Shown: one piece after another, positions 8,900 through 19,361 of the stretch
How positions within the stretch are numbered: the stretch's first letter is position 1
Layout: every line of letters starts with the position of its first letter
Source: Mycobacterium senriense
GTDB taxonomy: Bacteria > Actinomycetota > Actinomycetes > Mycobacteriales > Mycobacteriaceae
Assembly: GCF_019668465.1 (NCBI RefSeq)
Contig: NZ_AP024828.1
Span: forward strand, 3,410,001-3,474,000
Length of the DNA stretch: 64,000 nt
Direction of reading: 5' to 3'
Notes under the pieces: generated by a model
The model's database searches: none
The model's input: only the letters and a program-made list of their open reading frames with translations
What the model was told of the DNA's origin: nothing
Program-made: the position numbers and the translations under genes

Positions 8900-11095
8900 T
8901 TACTCGGGCTCGAGCCACAGCGCCGACGTGGGCGGCAGCACCAGCATCGCCGATGCCGGCCGGCCGTGCCACGGGTCCTCGGTGGCATCCACCCCGCCCA
9001 TGTTGCCGATCCCCGAACCGTTGTAGGAGGTCGCGTCGGTGTTGAGCACCTCGCGCCAGCGGCCGGCCGATGGCAGACCGAGTCGGTATCCGCCGTGCTC
9101 GGCGCCGGCGAAGTTGAACACGCACGCCATCACCGAGCCGTCCTTGCCGTAGCGCAGGAAGCTCAACACGTTATTGCCCGAGTCGTTGGCGTCGATCCAG
9201 GAGTAGCCGTCGGGGACGGTGTCCTGGCTCCATAGCGCCGGATGGCTGCGATAGATGTCGTTGATGTCGCGGACCAAGCGCAGGACCCCGTTGGAGAACC
9301 CCTGCTCGTCGAGCTGCCACCAATCCAGCCCGCGTTCCTCGGACCACTCCGCGCGCTGCCCGAATTCCTGTCCCATGAACAGCAATTGCTTGCCCGGGTG
9401 CGCCCACTGGTAGGCGAGCAGGCTGCGCAGCCCGGCCGCCTTGACATGATTGTTGCCCGGCATCCGGCCCCACAGCGTGCCCTTGCCGTGCACCACCTCG
9501 TCATGGCTGATCGGCAGCACGTAGTTCTCGCTGAACGCGTAGAGCATCGAGAACGTCATCTCGTGGTGGTGAAAGCTGCGGTAGATCGGATCGCGGCTGA
9601 TGTAGTCAAGCGTGTCGTGCATCCAGCCCATGTTCCACTTCATCGAAAAGCCCAGGCCGCCAAGGTTGGTCGGCCGCGTCACCCCGGGCCACGAGGTCGA
9701 CTCTTCGGCGATTGTGACGATTCCCGGGGCGGTCTTGTGCACCGTCGCGTTCATCTCCTGCAGGAACTGCACAGCCTCCAGGTTCTCCCGGCCGCCGTAG
9801 ATGTTGGGGGTCCAGCCACCTTCGGGGCGCGAGTAATCCAGGTAGAGCATCGAGGCAACCGCGTCGACCCGTAGGCCGTCGATGTGGAATTCTTCGAGCC
9901 AGAACAGGGCGTTGGCCACTAAAAAGTTACGCACCTCACGGCGACCGAAGTCGAAAACATAGGTACCCCAGTCGAGTTGCTCGCCGCGCTGCGGGTCGGA
10001 ATGCTCGTAGAGCGGGGTGCCGTCGAAGCGGGCCAGCGCCCAGGCGTCCTTGGGGAAGTGCGCCGGAACCCAGTCCACCAGCACGCCGATGCCGGCCTGG
10101 TGCAAGGCGTCGACCAGGGCGCGGAACTCGTCCGGCGTGCCGAACCGGGACGTCGGCGCGTAGTACGACGTCACCTGGTAGCCCCACGAGCCGGCGAAGG
10201 GGTGCTCGGCGACCGGCAGCAGCTCGACGTGGGTGAAGCCGTGTTCCACCACATAATCAGTCAGTTCACGGGCCAACTGCCGATAGTTGAGCCCGGGACG
10301 CCAGGAACCCAGGTGAACCTCATAGGTGCTCATCGGCTCGAACACCGGGTTGCGCTGCGCGCGTTCGGTCATCCAGTCGGCGTCTTCCCAGGTGTACGTG
10401 CTGAGCGTGACCCGCGACGCGGTGTGCGGCGGCACCTCGGTGGCGAACGCCATCGGGTCGGCCCGCTCGGTCACGACGTCGTCGGCGCCATGCACGCGGA
10501 ACTTGTACAGCCCGTCGAGGGGGAAGCCGGGCCAGAACAGCTCCCAGACACCCGATGAGCCCAGGGCCCGCATCGGGGCTTCGCTACCGGTCCAGCCGTT
10601 GAACTCACCGATCAGGTTGATGCCCTTGGCGTTTGGCGCCCACACCGCGAACGACACGCCGGCGACCACACCGTCGGCCGTGGTGAACGAGCGGGGGTGT
10701 GCGCCAAGGACTTCCCAGAGCCGCTCGTGGCGGCCCTCCCCGAACAGGTGCAGGTCGACCTCACCCAGCGTCGGCAGGAAGCGGTATGCGTCGGCGACGA
10801 CGTACGGCTCGGCGCCCTCGTAGGTGATCTGCAGCCGGTAATCGATCAGATTGGCGAACGGCAACACGACGGCGAAGAGGCCGGAATCGATGTGCTGCAT
10901 CGGGAAGCTGTCGTCACCGACCAGCGCGACGACTTCGGCCGCGTGTGGTCGGTACGCCCGAATGACGGTGTGATCGCCGTATTCGTGGGCGCCCAGAATG
11001 CTGTGCGGGTTGTGGTGGGTGCCAGCGATCAGGCGCGACAGGTCGGCCGGATCGGGCGCCAAGTGTGTCCGAGCGAGTTGGCCGGCTTGGCTCAT
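8900..11095 (-). CDS. glgB: 1,4-alpha-glucan branching enzyme GlgB
   Basis: 731 residues, as in Rv1326c. Introduces alpha-1,6 branches into glycogen and the GlgE-made alpha-glucan. An N-terminal CBM48/beta-sandwich region (to about 220) precedes a GH13 barrel. The nucleophile is D411 in GLRVDAV, the acid/base Glu is in IAEEST, and the stabilising Asp is in [12 protein letters not shown]. The ATG at 11095 is chosen over one nine codons upstream because GGAGGTGA sits 7 bases before it. It follows glgE by 23 bases on the same strand, so GlgE and GlgB are made from one transcript. Confidence 0.95.
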   Translation of the reverse strand: MSQAGQLARTHLAPDPADLSRLIAGTHHNPHSILGAHEYGDHTVIRAYRPHAAEVVALVGDDSFPMQHIDSGLFAVVLPFANLIDYRLQITYEGAEPYVVADAYRFLPTLGEVDLHLFGEGRHERLWEVLGAHPRSFTTADGVVAGVSFAVWAPNAKGINLIGEFNGWTGSEAPMRALGSSGVWELFWPGFPLDGLYKFRVHGADDVVTERADPMAFATEVPPHTASRVTLSTYTWEDADWMTERAQRNPVFEPMSTYEVHLGSWRPGLNYRQLARELTDYVVEHGFTHVELLPVAEHPFAGSWGYQVTSYYAPTSRFGTPDEFRALVDALHQAGIGVLVDWVPAHFPKDAWALARFDGTPLYEHSDPQRGEQLDWGTYVFDFGRREVRNFLVANALFWLEEFHIDGLRVDAVASMLYLDYSRPEGGWTPNIYGGRENLEAVQFLQEMNATVHKTAPGIVTIAEESTSWPGVTRPTNLGGLGFSMKWNMGWMHDTLDYISRDPIYRSFHHHEMTFSMLYAFSENYVLPISHDEVVHGKGTLWGRMPGNNHVKAAGLRSLLAYQWAHPGKQLLFMGQEFGQRAEWSEERGLDWWQLDEQGFSNGVLRLVRDINDIYRSHPALWSQDTVPDGYSWIDANDSGNNVLSFLRYGKDGSVMACVFNFAGAEHGGYRLGLPSAGRWREVLNTDATSYNGSGIGNMGGVDATEDPWHGRPASAMLVLPPTSALWLEPE

Positions 11096-11118
11096 GTCCC
11101 TTTCACCTCCGGTCCGTT

Positions 11119-13218
11119 TCATTGCCTGCGGAGCAGTGTCATTCGTGATTCATGCGGTATGAGTGGCATATTGATGATGTGCGCGACCGCCCGCCCGGGG
11201 TCGAGCCGGACGTAATTGGCCTGGCCCCATTGGAATTCCTGGCCGGTGATCTCGTCACGCACCCAAAAGCGCTCGTATGGCTCCATACCCAAAGCGGCCA
11301 TATCTAAAAACAGCGTCGCCTCCTCAGCGCCGAACGCGTTGAGCGTCACCACCACCAGCACGCAATCGCCGGTCGCCGGGTCGAACTTGCTGTAGGCCAT
11401 CAGTGCATCGTTGTCGATGGCGTGGAAATGTATGGTTCGCAGCTGCTCCAGCGCGGGATGCAGCCGGCGAATTGCGTTGAGCTGCGTGATGAATGGCTCG
11501 AGCGAACGGCCTTCGGCGAGCGCACCCGCGAAATCGCGGGGCCGCAGCTCGTACTTCTCCGAGTCCAGGTACTCCTCGCTGCCCTCCCGCACCGCGCGGT
11601 GCTCGAACAGTTCGTAGCCCGAATACACGCCCCACGCCGGCCCCATGGTTGCCGCCAGCACCGCGCGGATGGCGAACATTCCGGGGCCGTTGTGCTGCAG
11701 GATCGCGTGCAGGATGTCGGGGGTGTTGACGAACAGGTTGGGCCGGCGGAAGTCGGCCAGCTTGGCGATGTCGTTGCCGAACTCGGTCAGCTCCCACTTC
11801 GCGGTGCGCCAGGTGAAGTAGCTGTAGGACTGGGTGAAGCCGAGTTTGGCCAGCCCGTACTGCCGGGCCGGCGGCGTGAACGCCTCGGACAAGAACAGCA
11901 CGTCGGGGTCGATGGCCTTCACCTGAGCGATCAGCCAGGCCCAGAAATCCGGCGGCTTGGTATGCGGATTGTCGACGCGAAAGAACTTGACGCCGTGGTC
12001 CATCCAGTGCCGGACCACCCGAAGCACCTCGTCGTAGAGGCCGGCCGGGTCGTTGTCGAAATTGATTGGATAGATGTCCTGGTATTTCTTCGGCGGGTTT
12101 TCCGCGTAAGCGATGGTGCCGTCGGGCAATTCGGTGAACCAGTTGCGATGGTCGCGCGCCCATGGATGGTCCGGCGCGCACTGCAGTGCCAGGTCCAGCG
12201 CCACCTCCATGCCCAGCTCGCGCGTCGCCGCGACGAAGGCGTCGAAGTCGTCGATGGTGCCCAGTTGCGGGTGGATGGCGTCATGGCCGCCCTCGTCGCT
12301 GCCGATCGCCCAGGGGGACCCCACATCTCCGGGGGCGGCGGTGGGGGAGTTGTTGCGGCCCTTGCGATGTACCTTGCCGATCGGGTGGATCGGCGGCAGG
12401 TACACGACGTCGAATCCCATTGCCGCGATGCGCGGAAGCTGGGCGGCGGCCGTCGCGAAGGTGCCGTGCACGGGGTTGCCCTCGGCGTCCCATCCGCCGG
12501 TCGAGCGGGGAAACATCTCGTACCAGGAGCCGAACCGGGCCAGTGGCCGGTCCACCCAGACGCCGTACTGCTCACCCCGGGTGACCAGGTCGCGCAACGG
12601 GTAGTCGGCCAGGATTTCCTCAATCTCCGGGCTCAGTGCCAGTGCGGTCCGGGTGACCGGGTCGCCGGGCTCGCGCAACGCGGTGGCGGCGGCCAGCAGC
12701 GGTTCGCGCAGTGCGCGCGGCACGCCCGTCGCCGCGCGCTCGAAGAGCCCCGCACCGACCAGAAGATCGTTGGACAGCTCGGTCTCGCCCTGGCCGGCGT
12801 CCAGTTTGGCGACCACCCCATGGCGCCACGAATGGATCGGGTCGCCCCAGCCGTCGACCCGGAATGTCCACAACCCGACCTGATCGGGGGTGAACTGACC
12901 GTGGAAAACGTAGGGCTCCAGGCCCATCGTCATCGGCAACTGCATCGGTTTGATCCGTTGCTGGTCCACCTTGCCGTCGCGTTCGGTCACCGGCTTTGCC
13001 GGGGCCTGAACCGCCTTGACGCGGCGGGTCTCGGTCGGCTGCGGATAGCCGGGCCCGAGGTAGCGCACGACTAGCGTCGCCGCGACCGCCTCGTGGCCTT
13101 CCCGCCATACCGCGGCACTGACCGGCACAACTTCGCCGACTACGGCTTTCGCGGGATACGCGCCACAGGATACGACCGGCTGGACGTCATCGATCTCGAC
13201 ACGACCGGGCACCACCAC
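11119..13218 (-). CDS. glgE: Maltosyltransferase GlgE
   Basis: About 699 residues, orthologue of Rv1327c. Transfers maltose from maltose-1-phosphate to the non-reducing end of alpha-1,4-glucan, the last step of the trehalose-to-glucan route. GH13_3 barrel with nucleophile D416 ([11 protein letters not shown]) and acid/base E445 (FLSEAFTPP). The start is ambiguous: three consecutive GTG codons (13218, 13215, 13212) follow ACGGAG, and no other start exists upstream before an in-frame stop. Head of the glgE-glgB operon, divergent from glgP. Confidence 0.93.
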   Translation of the reverse strand: MVVPGRVEIDDVQPVVSCGAYPAKAVVGEVVPVSAAVWREGHEAVAATLVVRYLGPGYPQPTETRRVKAVQAPAKPVTERDGKVDQQRIKPMQLPMTMGLEPYVFHGQFTPDQVGLWTFRVDGWGDPIHSWRHGVVAKLDAGQGETELSNDLLVGAGLFERAATGVPRALREPLLAAATALREPGDPVTRTALALSPEIEEILADYPLRDLVTRGEQYGVWVDRPLARFGSWYEMFPRSTGGWDAEGNPVHGTFATAAAQLPRIAAMGFDVVYLPPIHPIGKVHRKGRNNSPTAAPGDVGSPWAIGSDEGGHDAIHPQLGTIDDFDAFVAATRELGMEVALDLALQCAPDHPWARDHRNWFTELPDGTIAYAENPPKKYQDIYPINFDNDPAGLYDEVLRVVRHWMDHGVKFFRVDNPHTKPPDFWAWLIAQVKAIDPDVLFLSEAFTPPARQYGLAKLGFTQSYSYFTWRTAKWELTEFGNDIAKLADFRRPNLFVNTPDILHAILQHNGPGMFAIRAVLAATMGPAWGVYSGYELFEHRAVREGSEEYLDSEKYELRPRDFAGALAEGRSLEPFITQLNAIRRLHPALEQLRTIHFHAIDNDALMAYSKFDPATGDCVLVVVTLNAFGAEEATLFLDMAALGMEPYERFWVRDEITGQEFQWGQANYVRLDPGRAVAHIINMPLIPHESRMTLLRRQ

Positions 13219-13277
13219 TCCGTTCCGATTGTGTGCGGTCGATCCCGCGGTGTGCTCCGTGCGGAATCCCGCTCGTC

Positions 13278-13309
13278 GGGAAACTTCCTGTCGTGGGGAA
13301 ACTTTCTGT
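13278..13309. repeat. 18-base direct repeat between glgE and glgP
   Basis: Two copies of GGGAAACTTYCTGT (13278-13291 and 13296-13309) start 18 bases apart in the shared promoter region of glgE and glgP. The spacing of just under two helical turns is typical of tandem regulator sites. No known regulator is recognised. Confidence 0.4.
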
Positions 13310-13439
13310 GCGGGGAGGCATCATTGCGACCCCGATAACTACCCGATACCCACCCTAGTCTTCGGTCACACACCGCCGGAGAAATGCGGCCCGTCCCGCC
13401 GCAGTGCGCGGGCCGGGAACCTCAGTAAGGTAGGAACGC

Positions 13440-16082
13440 GTGAAAGCCCTCCGCCGGTTTACCGTCCGTGCTCACCTTCCGGAGCGTCTGACCGCGCTGG
13501 ACCAGCTGTCGACCAACCTGCGTTGGTCGTGGGACGAACCCACCCAGGAGCTTTTCGCGACCATCGACCCCGAGCTCTGGGAACGGTGCGGCAGCGATCC
13601 GGTGGCGTTGCTGGGCGCGGTGAAACCGGCGCGGCTCGACGAGCTGGCGATGGATGAGGCCTTCCTGGACCGGCTCGACACGCTGACCGCCGATCTGAAC
13701 GATTACCTGAGCCGCCCGTTGTGGTACCAGCAGAGGCAGGAGCAGGGCGCCGAAATGCCGGCCGCGATCGCCTACTTCTCGATGGAGTTCGGCATCGCCG
13801 AAGTGTTGCCCAACTACTCCGGTGGCTTGGGAATCCTGGCCGGCGACCACCTGAAGTCCGCATCGGATCTGGGCGTGCCGCTGGTGGCGGTGGGGCTCTA
13901 CTACCGGTCGGGCTACTTCCGTCAGTCACTTACCGCCGATGGCTGGCAGAACGAGACCTACCCGTCGCTGGACCCGCAGGGTCTGCCGTTGCGGCTGTTG
14001 ACCGATGCGACCGGCGAGCCCGCCCTGGTCGAGTTGATGCTGCCCGACTCCGCGCAGCTGCACGCCCGGATCTGGGTCGCGCAGGTGGGCCGGGTTCCGC
14101 TGTTGTTGCTGGATTCCGACGTCCCGGAGAACGAGCACGATCTGCGTGGCGTCACTGACCGCCTGTACGGGGGCGACCAGGAACACCGGATGAGGCAGGA
14201 AATCCTGGCCGGCATCGGCGGGATAAGGGCGATCCGTGCTTTCACCGACATCCACGGCCTGCCCGCACCCGAGGTGTTCCACATGAACGAGGGCCACGCG
14301 GGTTTCCTCGGAGCGGAACGCATCCGCGAGCTGATGACCGGTCCGGGATTGGACTTCGACACGGCGCTGACCGTGGTGCGCTCCAGCACGGTGTTCACCA
14401 CCCACACCCCGGTGCCGGCCGGCATCGACCGGTTTCCCATCGAGATGGTGCGGCTGTATTTCGACGACCACGCCGGCGATCAGACGGGGCCCGGCGAGAA
14501 GGCCGCGACATCCGATGGCACGCCCGTGTTGCTGCCGGGGGTGCCGACGGCCCGCATCCTGGCCCTCGGCGCCGAGGACGACCCCACCAAGTTCAACATG
14601 GCGCACATGGGGCTGCGGCTCGCCCAGCGGGCCAACGGTGTGTCGTCGCTGCACGGCCGGGTCAGCCGGTCGATGTTCAACGAACTGTGGCCCGGCTTCG
14701 ACGCGAATGAGGTGCCGATCGGCTCGATTACCAACGGAGTTCACGCGCGCACGTGGGCGGCCCCGCAATGGCTGCAGCTGGGTCGTGAGCTGGCCGGGTC
14801 GGATTCGTTCAGCGATCCGGGGGTTTGGCTGCGCCTCAAGCAGGTCGACGCGGGCCACCTGTGGTGGATCCGCTCGCAGCTGAGGTCCCTGCTCGTGGAC
14901 GACGTCCGGCGGCGGCTACGCCGCTCCTGGCTGGAACGGGGCGCCTCGGACGCCGAATTGGGTTGGATCGCAACGGCATTCGATCCAGAGGTGCTGACCA
15001 TCGGGTTCGCTCGGCGGGTGCCGACCTACAAGCGCCTGACGCTGATGCTGCGTGATCCGGATCGGCTGGAACAGCTGCTGCTCGACTCGGAACGGCCGAT
15101 CCAGTTGATCGTCGCCGGCAAGTCGCACCCGGCCGACGACGGGGGCAAGGCGCTGATCCAGCAGGTGGTGCGTTTTGCCGACCGGCCCGAAGTGCGCCAC
15201 CGCATCGCGTTCCTGCCCGACTACGACATGTCCATGGCGCGGCTGCTGTACTGGGGCTGCGACGTCTGGCTGAACAACCCGCTGCGACCGTTGGAGGCTT
15301 GCGGCACTTCGGGAATGAAGAGTGCACTCAACGGCGGGCTGAACCTGTCCATCCGCGACGGCTGGTGGGACGAATGGTACGACGGCGAAAACGGTTGGGA
15401 GATACCGTCTGCCGACGGCCTGGCCGACGAGCACCGGCGCGACGACCTGGAGTCCAGCGGGCTCTACACCCTGCTGGAAGAGGCCGTGGCGCCGAAGTTC
15501 TACGAACGCGACGAACACGGCGTGCCGCCGCGCTGGATCGAAATGGTGCGCCACACGGTGCAGACGCTGGGTCCCAAAGTGTTGGCGTCACGCATGGTGC
15601 GCGACTACGTCGAGCAGTACTACACGCCCGCCGCGCAGTCGCTGCGCAAGACGATCGCACCCGCCGACGACGCGGCGGGCGCCGGCGAGTTCGGCGCGGC
15701 CCGTGAGCTGGCCGCCTACCGCCGGCGCGCCCAGCAGGCCTGGCCCAAGATCGTCATCACCGACGTGGACAGCACCGGCCTGCCAGACAGCCCCGTGCTC
15801 GGCTCCAAGCTGACCCTGACCGCGACCGTGCAGCTGGCCGGCCTGGCGCCCGACGAGGTCACCGTTCAGGCGGTGGTGGGCCGCGTCGACTCCAGCGATG
15901 CGCTGCTGGAGCCGATCACCGTCGAGATGTCCTACACCGGCACCGCCGAGGGCGGCAACCAGGTCTTCTCGACGACGACCCCGCTGCCGCTGGCGGGATC
16001 GGTCGGCTACACCGTGCGCGTGCTGCCGCACAACCCGATGCTGGCGGCCAGCAATGAGCTCGGCCTGGTCACGCTGGCCTAA
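13440..16082 (+). CDS. glgP: Alpha-glucan (glycogen) phosphorylase GlgP
   Basis: 880 residues, orthologue of Rv1328. Phosphorolyses alpha-1,4-glucan to glucose-1-phosphate, a PLP enzyme of the short actinobacterial phosphorylase type. The PLP lysine is K627 in EACGTSGMKSALNGG. The N-terminal region contains YFSMEFGIAEVLPNYSGGLG. About 150 C-terminal residues form an added beta-rich domain beyond the catalytic fold. GTG start at 13440 with AGGTAGGA just upstream. Divergent from glgE, placing synthesis and breakdown of glucan around one promoter region. Confidence 0.93.
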   Translation: MKALRRFTVRAHLPERLTALDQLSTNLRWSWDEPTQELFATIDPELWERCGSDPVALLGAVKPARLDELAMDEAFLDRLDTLTADLNDYLSRPLWYQQRQEQGAEMPAAIAYFSMEFGIAEVLPNYSGGLGILAGDHLKSASDLGVPLVAVGLYYRSGYFRQSLTADGWQNETYPSLDPQGLPLRLLTDATGEPALVELMLPDSAQLHARIWVAQVGRVPLLLLDSDVPENEHDLRGVTDRLYGGDQEHRMRQEILAGIGGIRAIRAFTDIHGLPAPEVFHMNEGHAGFLGAERIRELMTGPGLDFDTALTVVRSSTVFTTHTPVPAGIDRFPIEMVRLYFDDHAGDQTGPGEKAATSDGTPVLLPGVPTARILALGAEDDPTKFNMAHMGLRLAQRANGVSSLHGRVSRSMFNELWPGFDANEVPIGSITNGVHARTWAAPQWLQLGRELAGSDSFSDPGVWLRLKQVDAGHLWWIRSQLRSLLVDDVRRRLRRSWLERGASDAELGWIATAFDPEVLTIGFARRVPTYKRLTLMLRDPDRLEQLLLDSERPIQLIVAGKSHPADDGGKALIQQVVRFADRPEVRHRIAFLPDYDMSMARLLYWGCDVWLNNPLRPLEACGTSGMKSALNGGLNLSIRDGWWDEWYDGENGWEIPSADGLADEHRRDDLESSGLYTLLEEAVAPKFYERDEHGVPPRWIEMVRHTVQTLGPKVLASRMVRDYVEQYYTPAAQSLRKTIAPADDAAGAGEFGAARELAAYRRRAQQAWPKIVITDVDSTGLPDSPVLGSKLTLTATVQLAGLAPDEVTVQAVVGRVDSSDALLEPITVEMSYTGTAEGGNQVFSTTTPLPLAGSVGYTVRVLPHNPMLAASNELGLVTLA

Positions 16083-16367
16083 GTGCTCGACAACGATCCA
16101 AAGCGGATGAAGCGCTGTCAACCTAATGTATTGGACTCGCGCGCAATAGCTTTCGCGGCAAGCCGCGGCCGCTCTGTTCGACGGCTTTGAGGGCAACGTG
16201 AGGTATCTAGTGGTGCCGGCCGGACCGTTGCCGTGCTCAGCCGCGGATCGGGCGCCGGTTGGTAATTTTCACAACAGTAATTAGTAGGTTTTCGAACCCA
16301 CCACGGGCGGTTGAGCGACAATTGCGACGCGGTCAGAGTCGCAACAGCCTCACAGTGAAGGTGCGCC
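16083..16367. other. Intergenic region after glgP
   Basis: 285 bases without a supportable gene. It includes a relatively AT-rich patch around 16260-16300 that could hold the promoter for the downstream frame, and GAAGG ahead of the ATG at 16368. No transposase, tRNA or clear terminator was seen. Confidence 0.5.
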
Positions 16368-16706
16368 ATGACGCACAGAATTGCTGTCACAGCCCGGACT
16401 CCCCCGAGGCGCGCAGTCGAGCGCGCGACGACGAATGGGGATGGCCGAGCCGGCAGAGTCGTCGATCCAGACACCGGCTTGGGCCGCAGACGTCTCCGGA
16501 CGGGCCGGCCCCCCGCCCCGCTCACTCGACGCCGACAACCCTCCCCGACGGCGGTGCTGCTGGTCGCGGCTTTCGGCGCCTTTCTCGCATTCCTCGACTC
16601 CACGATCGTCAACATCGCCTTCCCGGCCATCCAGCGGTACTTCCACAGCAGCGACATCAGCAGCCTGTCGTGGGTGCCGCGGATCATGGAGGTGGTCGGT
16701 GGCTGA
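16368..16706 (+). pseudogene. Truncated EmrB/QacA-type MFS exporter, N-terminal stump
   Basis: A 112-residue frame with a good start (GAAGG 7 bases before ATG). Its C-terminal part reads as TM1 of a DHA2 multidrug exporter: VLLVAAFGAFLAFLDSTIVNIA followed by FPAIQRYF and SLSWV. In intact family members SWV leads into TM2 and some 400 more residues. Here homology stops after SWV and the frame ends nine residues later (PRIMEVVGG). The stop overlaps the start of the first DegV gene by 8 bases. The remainder of the transporter is not in the window, so this looks like a deletion or rearrangement scar at the edge of the DegV array. Confidence 0.7.
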
Positions 16707-17613
16707 CGTTGCGGTGGTTACCGACAGCACTTGCTGCCTACCGAATGCGCTCATCGAGAGCTTCGACATCACGGTGTTGTCGCAGTATTTCGACGTTGGT
16801 GGTGGCGCCTCGCCCGAGGGTGGACACGAGCTGCCTGGCCGCGGGCTGCGGGAGTCGGAGTTCGACGGTGATTTCGAAGGGTTCTTTGCGGAACTGGACG
16901 CGTCGAAGACCGTCGCGACGACGTCGCCGCCCACCATCGAGGATTTTGTTGTGGCCTATGAACGGCTGTTGCAGCAGCACAGCGCTGTCGTCTCGGTGCT
17001 GATCTCCTCGAGCCTTAATCCGACCTGCTCGATGGCTCGCGAAGCAGCCGCACGGCTGAACTCTGAGGGCCGTGGTGAGCGGGTGGTGGTGATCGACTCG
17101 GCCGGCGTGGCCGGCCACCTGGGTGTGCAGGCGCTGGCGGGCGCGCGGGCGGCCGCTGCGGGGGAAGACACCTCGGGGGTCATCGCGGCGGTGCGCCGGG
17201 CGCGCCAGGAGGTCAGGCAGTGGTTCGTTGTCGACACGCTTGAGTATCTGAGGCGCGGCGGCCGGATTGGCGGAGCCGCCGCATGGCTCGGATCGGCGCT
17301 CGATCTCAAGCCGATCTTGATGATCGAATCGGAACTCAAGGCCGTTGAACGCGTGCGCACCCGCAGGCGTGCTATCGAGCGGTTGGTCGAGCTGATGCGA
17401 CAGCGCCGCGCGGTAGGCGCCGACAGGTGGTTCGTCACCCACACCTATGCGCACGAGGACGCGAAGCGGCTGGCCGAGCGTCTCGCCGAACTCTTCGGCA
17501 CCGAGCCGTTGTTCATCTCCGAGGTCGGACCCGTAATCGCAACACACACCGGTCCGGGGACGGTGTCGGCCGGTGGTCTTCCGGGAGCAGCGTTGGGCGG
17601 TGTGTATGGCTGA
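16699..17613 (+). CDS. DegV family protein, array copy 1
   Basis: 304 residues. DegV/FakB proteins bind a fatty acid and present its carboxyl group to the kinase FakA. Visible family features: VVTDST at 6-11, TTSPPT, SSSLNPT, DSAG, LEYLRRGGRIGGAAAWLG, LDLKPIL and the C-terminal ATHTGPGT with H283, equivalent to the ligand-contacting His of staphylococcal FakB proteins. It carries a short insertion near residue 40 (SPEGGHELPGRG) shared only with copy 4. GTG start preceded by GGAGG with a 6-base spacer, the strongest ribosome-binding site of the array. First gene of a probable six-gene operon ending in the large kinase/cyclase. Confidence 0.88.
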   Translation: MADVAVVTDSTCCLPNALIESFDITVLSQYFDVGGGASPEGGHELPGRGLRESEFDGDFEGFFAELDASKTVATTSPPTIEDFVVAYERLLQQHSAVVSVLISSSLNPTCSMAREAAARLNSEGRGERVVVIDSAGVAGHLGVQALAGARAAAAGEDTSGVIAAVRRARQEVRQWFVVDTLEYLRRGGRIGGAAAWLGSALDLKPILMIESELKAVERVRTRRRAIERLVELMRQRRAVGADRWFVTHTYAHEDAKRLAERLAELFGTEPLFISEVGPVIATHTGPGTVSAGGLPGAALGGVYG

Positions 17614-18487
17614 CGTTGCGGTGGTTACCGACAGCACGGCCTCGCTGCCGCCTGCGCTCGCGGACAGCCTGGACATCACGCTGGTTTCGCTCTATTACGA
17701 CCTCGGCGGCGGTTGGCTGCGCGAGTCGGAGTTCGATGGGGATTTCGGCAGATTCTTTGCCGAACTCGACGCATCGAAAAGCGTTGCGAAGACGTCGCCC
17801 CCGAGCGTCGAGGATTTCGTCGCCGTCTTTGAGCGGCTGCTGCAGCAGCACAGCGCCGTCGTCGCGGTCCTGATCTCCTCGGGTCTTTCGGAGACTTGCT
17901 CGATGACTCGACAGGCAGCCGCACGGCTGGAATCTGAGGGCCGCGGTGGCGAGCGGGTGGTGGTGATCGACTCGGCCGGTGCGGCCGGCCAATTGGGTCT
18001 TCAGGCGATCGCGGGCGCGCGGGCGGCCGCCGCGGGGGAAGACGCGACCGGGGTCACCGCGGCGACGCGCCGGGCACGCCAGGAAGTCCGGCAGTGGGTC
18101 GTTCTCGACACGCTTGAATATCTGCGCCGCGGCGGGCGGATCGGCGGCGCCGCCGCATGGCTCGGATCAGCGCTCGACCTCAAGCCGATATTGATGATCG
18201 AATCACAGTTCAGGGCCGTCGAACGCGTGCGCACGCGCAAGCGCGCCATCGAGCGGTTGATCGAGTTGATGCGACAGCGGCGCGGGGTGGGCGCCGATCG
18301 ATGGTTCATCCAGCACGCGGATGCGCTCGAAGACGCCAAGAGGTTGGCCGAGCGCCTCGCCGAAATCTTGGGCACAGAGCCGGAGTTCATCTCGGAGCTC
18401 AGCCCGGTACTCGCAACGCACACCGGTCCGGGGACGCTGGTGGCCGGAGGTCTTTCCGGCACGGCGTTGGGGGGTACGTATGGCTGA
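17606..18487 (+). CDS. DegV family protein, array copy 2
   Basis: 293 residues, MADVAVVTDST start shared with its neighbours. All fatty-acid-binding motifs are retained: KTSPPS, SSGLSET, DSAG, RRGGRIGG, LDLKPIL and LATHTGPG with T271/H272. It lacks the SPxGGHELPGRG insertion of copies 1 and 4. Its ATG lies within the last 8 bases of copy 1 (ATGGCTGA), so translation is probably coupled by termination-reinitiation. Predicted cytosolic lipid carrier; specificity unknown. Confidence 0.87.
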   Translation: MADVAVVTDSTASLPPALADSLDITLVSLYYDLGGGWLRESEFDGDFGRFFAELDASKSVAKTSPPSVEDFVAVFERLLQQHSAVVAVLISSGLSETCSMTRQAAARLESEGRGGERVVVIDSAGAAGQLGLQAIAGARAAAAGEDATGVTAATRRARQEVRQWVVLDTLEYLRRGGRIGGAAAWLGSALDLKPILMIESQFRAVERVRTRKRAIERLIELMRQRRGVGADRWFIQHADALEDAKRLAERLAEILGTEPEFISELSPVLATHTGPGTLVAGGLSGTALGGTYG

Positions 18488-19361
18488 CGTCGCAGTAGTT
18501 ACCGACAGCACAGCCTGTCTGCCGGATGCGCTCGTCGACAGCCTGGGCATCACGGTGTTGCCGCTGTATTACGACGTCGGTGGCGGCTGGGTGCTCGAGT
18601 CCGAGTTCGATGGTGACTTCAGACGGTTCTATGCGCAACTGGACGCATCGAAGAGCGTCGCGACGACGTCGCCGCCTACCGTCGAGGATTTCGTGGGGGT
18701 CTTTGGTCGGCTGCTGCAGCAGGAGAGCGCCGTAGTCGCGGTACTGCTCTCCTCTCACTTTTCCGAGACCTGCTCCATCGCTCGGCAGGCAGCCGCACGG
18801 CTGGGGTCCGAGGGCCGCGGTGGCGACCGGGTGGCGGTGATCGACTCGGCCGGCACGGCTGGCCACATGGGTGTTCAGGCAGTAGCGGCCGCGCGGGCGG
18901 CCGCTGCGGGGGAAGACGCCTCGGGGGTGACCGCGGCGGCGCGCCGGGCGCGCCAGGAGGTCATGCAGTGGTTCGTCCTCGACACGCTTGAGTATCTGAG
19001 GCGCAGCGGCCGGATCGGTGGCGCGGCCGCATGGATAGGATCGGCGCTCGACCTCAAGCCGATCTTGATGGTCGGGTCGGAGTTCACGGCTGTCGAACGC
19101 GTGCGCACGCGCAGGCGGGCAATCGAGCGGTTGGTCGAGCTGATGCGGCAGCGCCGCGCGGTGGGCGCCGATCGATGGTTCGTCCAACACACGGATGCGC
19201 ACGAGGACGCGAAGCGGCTGGCCGAGCGTCTCGCCGAGCTGTTCGGCATCGAGCCGGAGTTCATCTCAGAGCTCGGACCGGTATGCGCAAGGCAAGTCGG
19301 TCCGGGGTTGTTGTCGGACGGAGGTCTTTCCGGCACGGCGCTAGAGGGTACATATGGCTGA
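18480..19361 (+). CDS. DegV family protein, array copy 3, altered ligand motif
   Basis: 293 residues, overlapping copy 2 by 8 bases. Fold motifs are conserved (VVTDST, TTSPPT, RRSGRIGG, LDLKPIL), but the C-terminal ATHTGPG has become ARQVGPG: T271 is Arg and the conserved His at 272 is Gln. SSHFSET replaces SSGLSET. Since the His helps hold the fatty-acid carboxylate in FakB proteins, this copy may bind a different ligand or none. No frameshift or stop, so it is diverged rather than broken. Confidence 0.85.
   Translation: MADVAVVTDSTACLPDALVDSLGITVLPLYYDVGGGWVLESEFDGDFRRFYAQLDASKSVATTSPPTVEDFVGVFGRLLQQESAVVAVLLSSHFSETCSIARQAAARLGSEGRGGDRVAVIDSAGTAGHMGVQAVAAARAAAAGEDASGVTAAARRARQEVMQWFVLDTLEYLRRSGRIGGAAAWIGSALDLKPILMVGSEFTAVERVRTRRRAIERLVELMRQRRAVGADRWFVQHTDAHEDAKRLAERLAELFGIEPEFISELGPVCARQVGPGLLSDGGLSGTALEGTYG

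Noticed and set aside
11422-13074. 550-codon open frame on the plus strand opposite glgE
   Set aside because: Antisense to a strongly conserved gene, His/Arg/Gly-rich composition typical of GC-rich shadow frames, and no ribosome-binding site or recognisable domain.
16381-16698. 106-codon N-terminal extension of DegV copy 1
   Set aside because: This part is the out-of-frame reading of the MFS stump; the GTG at 16699 has a good GGAGG and aligns with the starts of the other copies.
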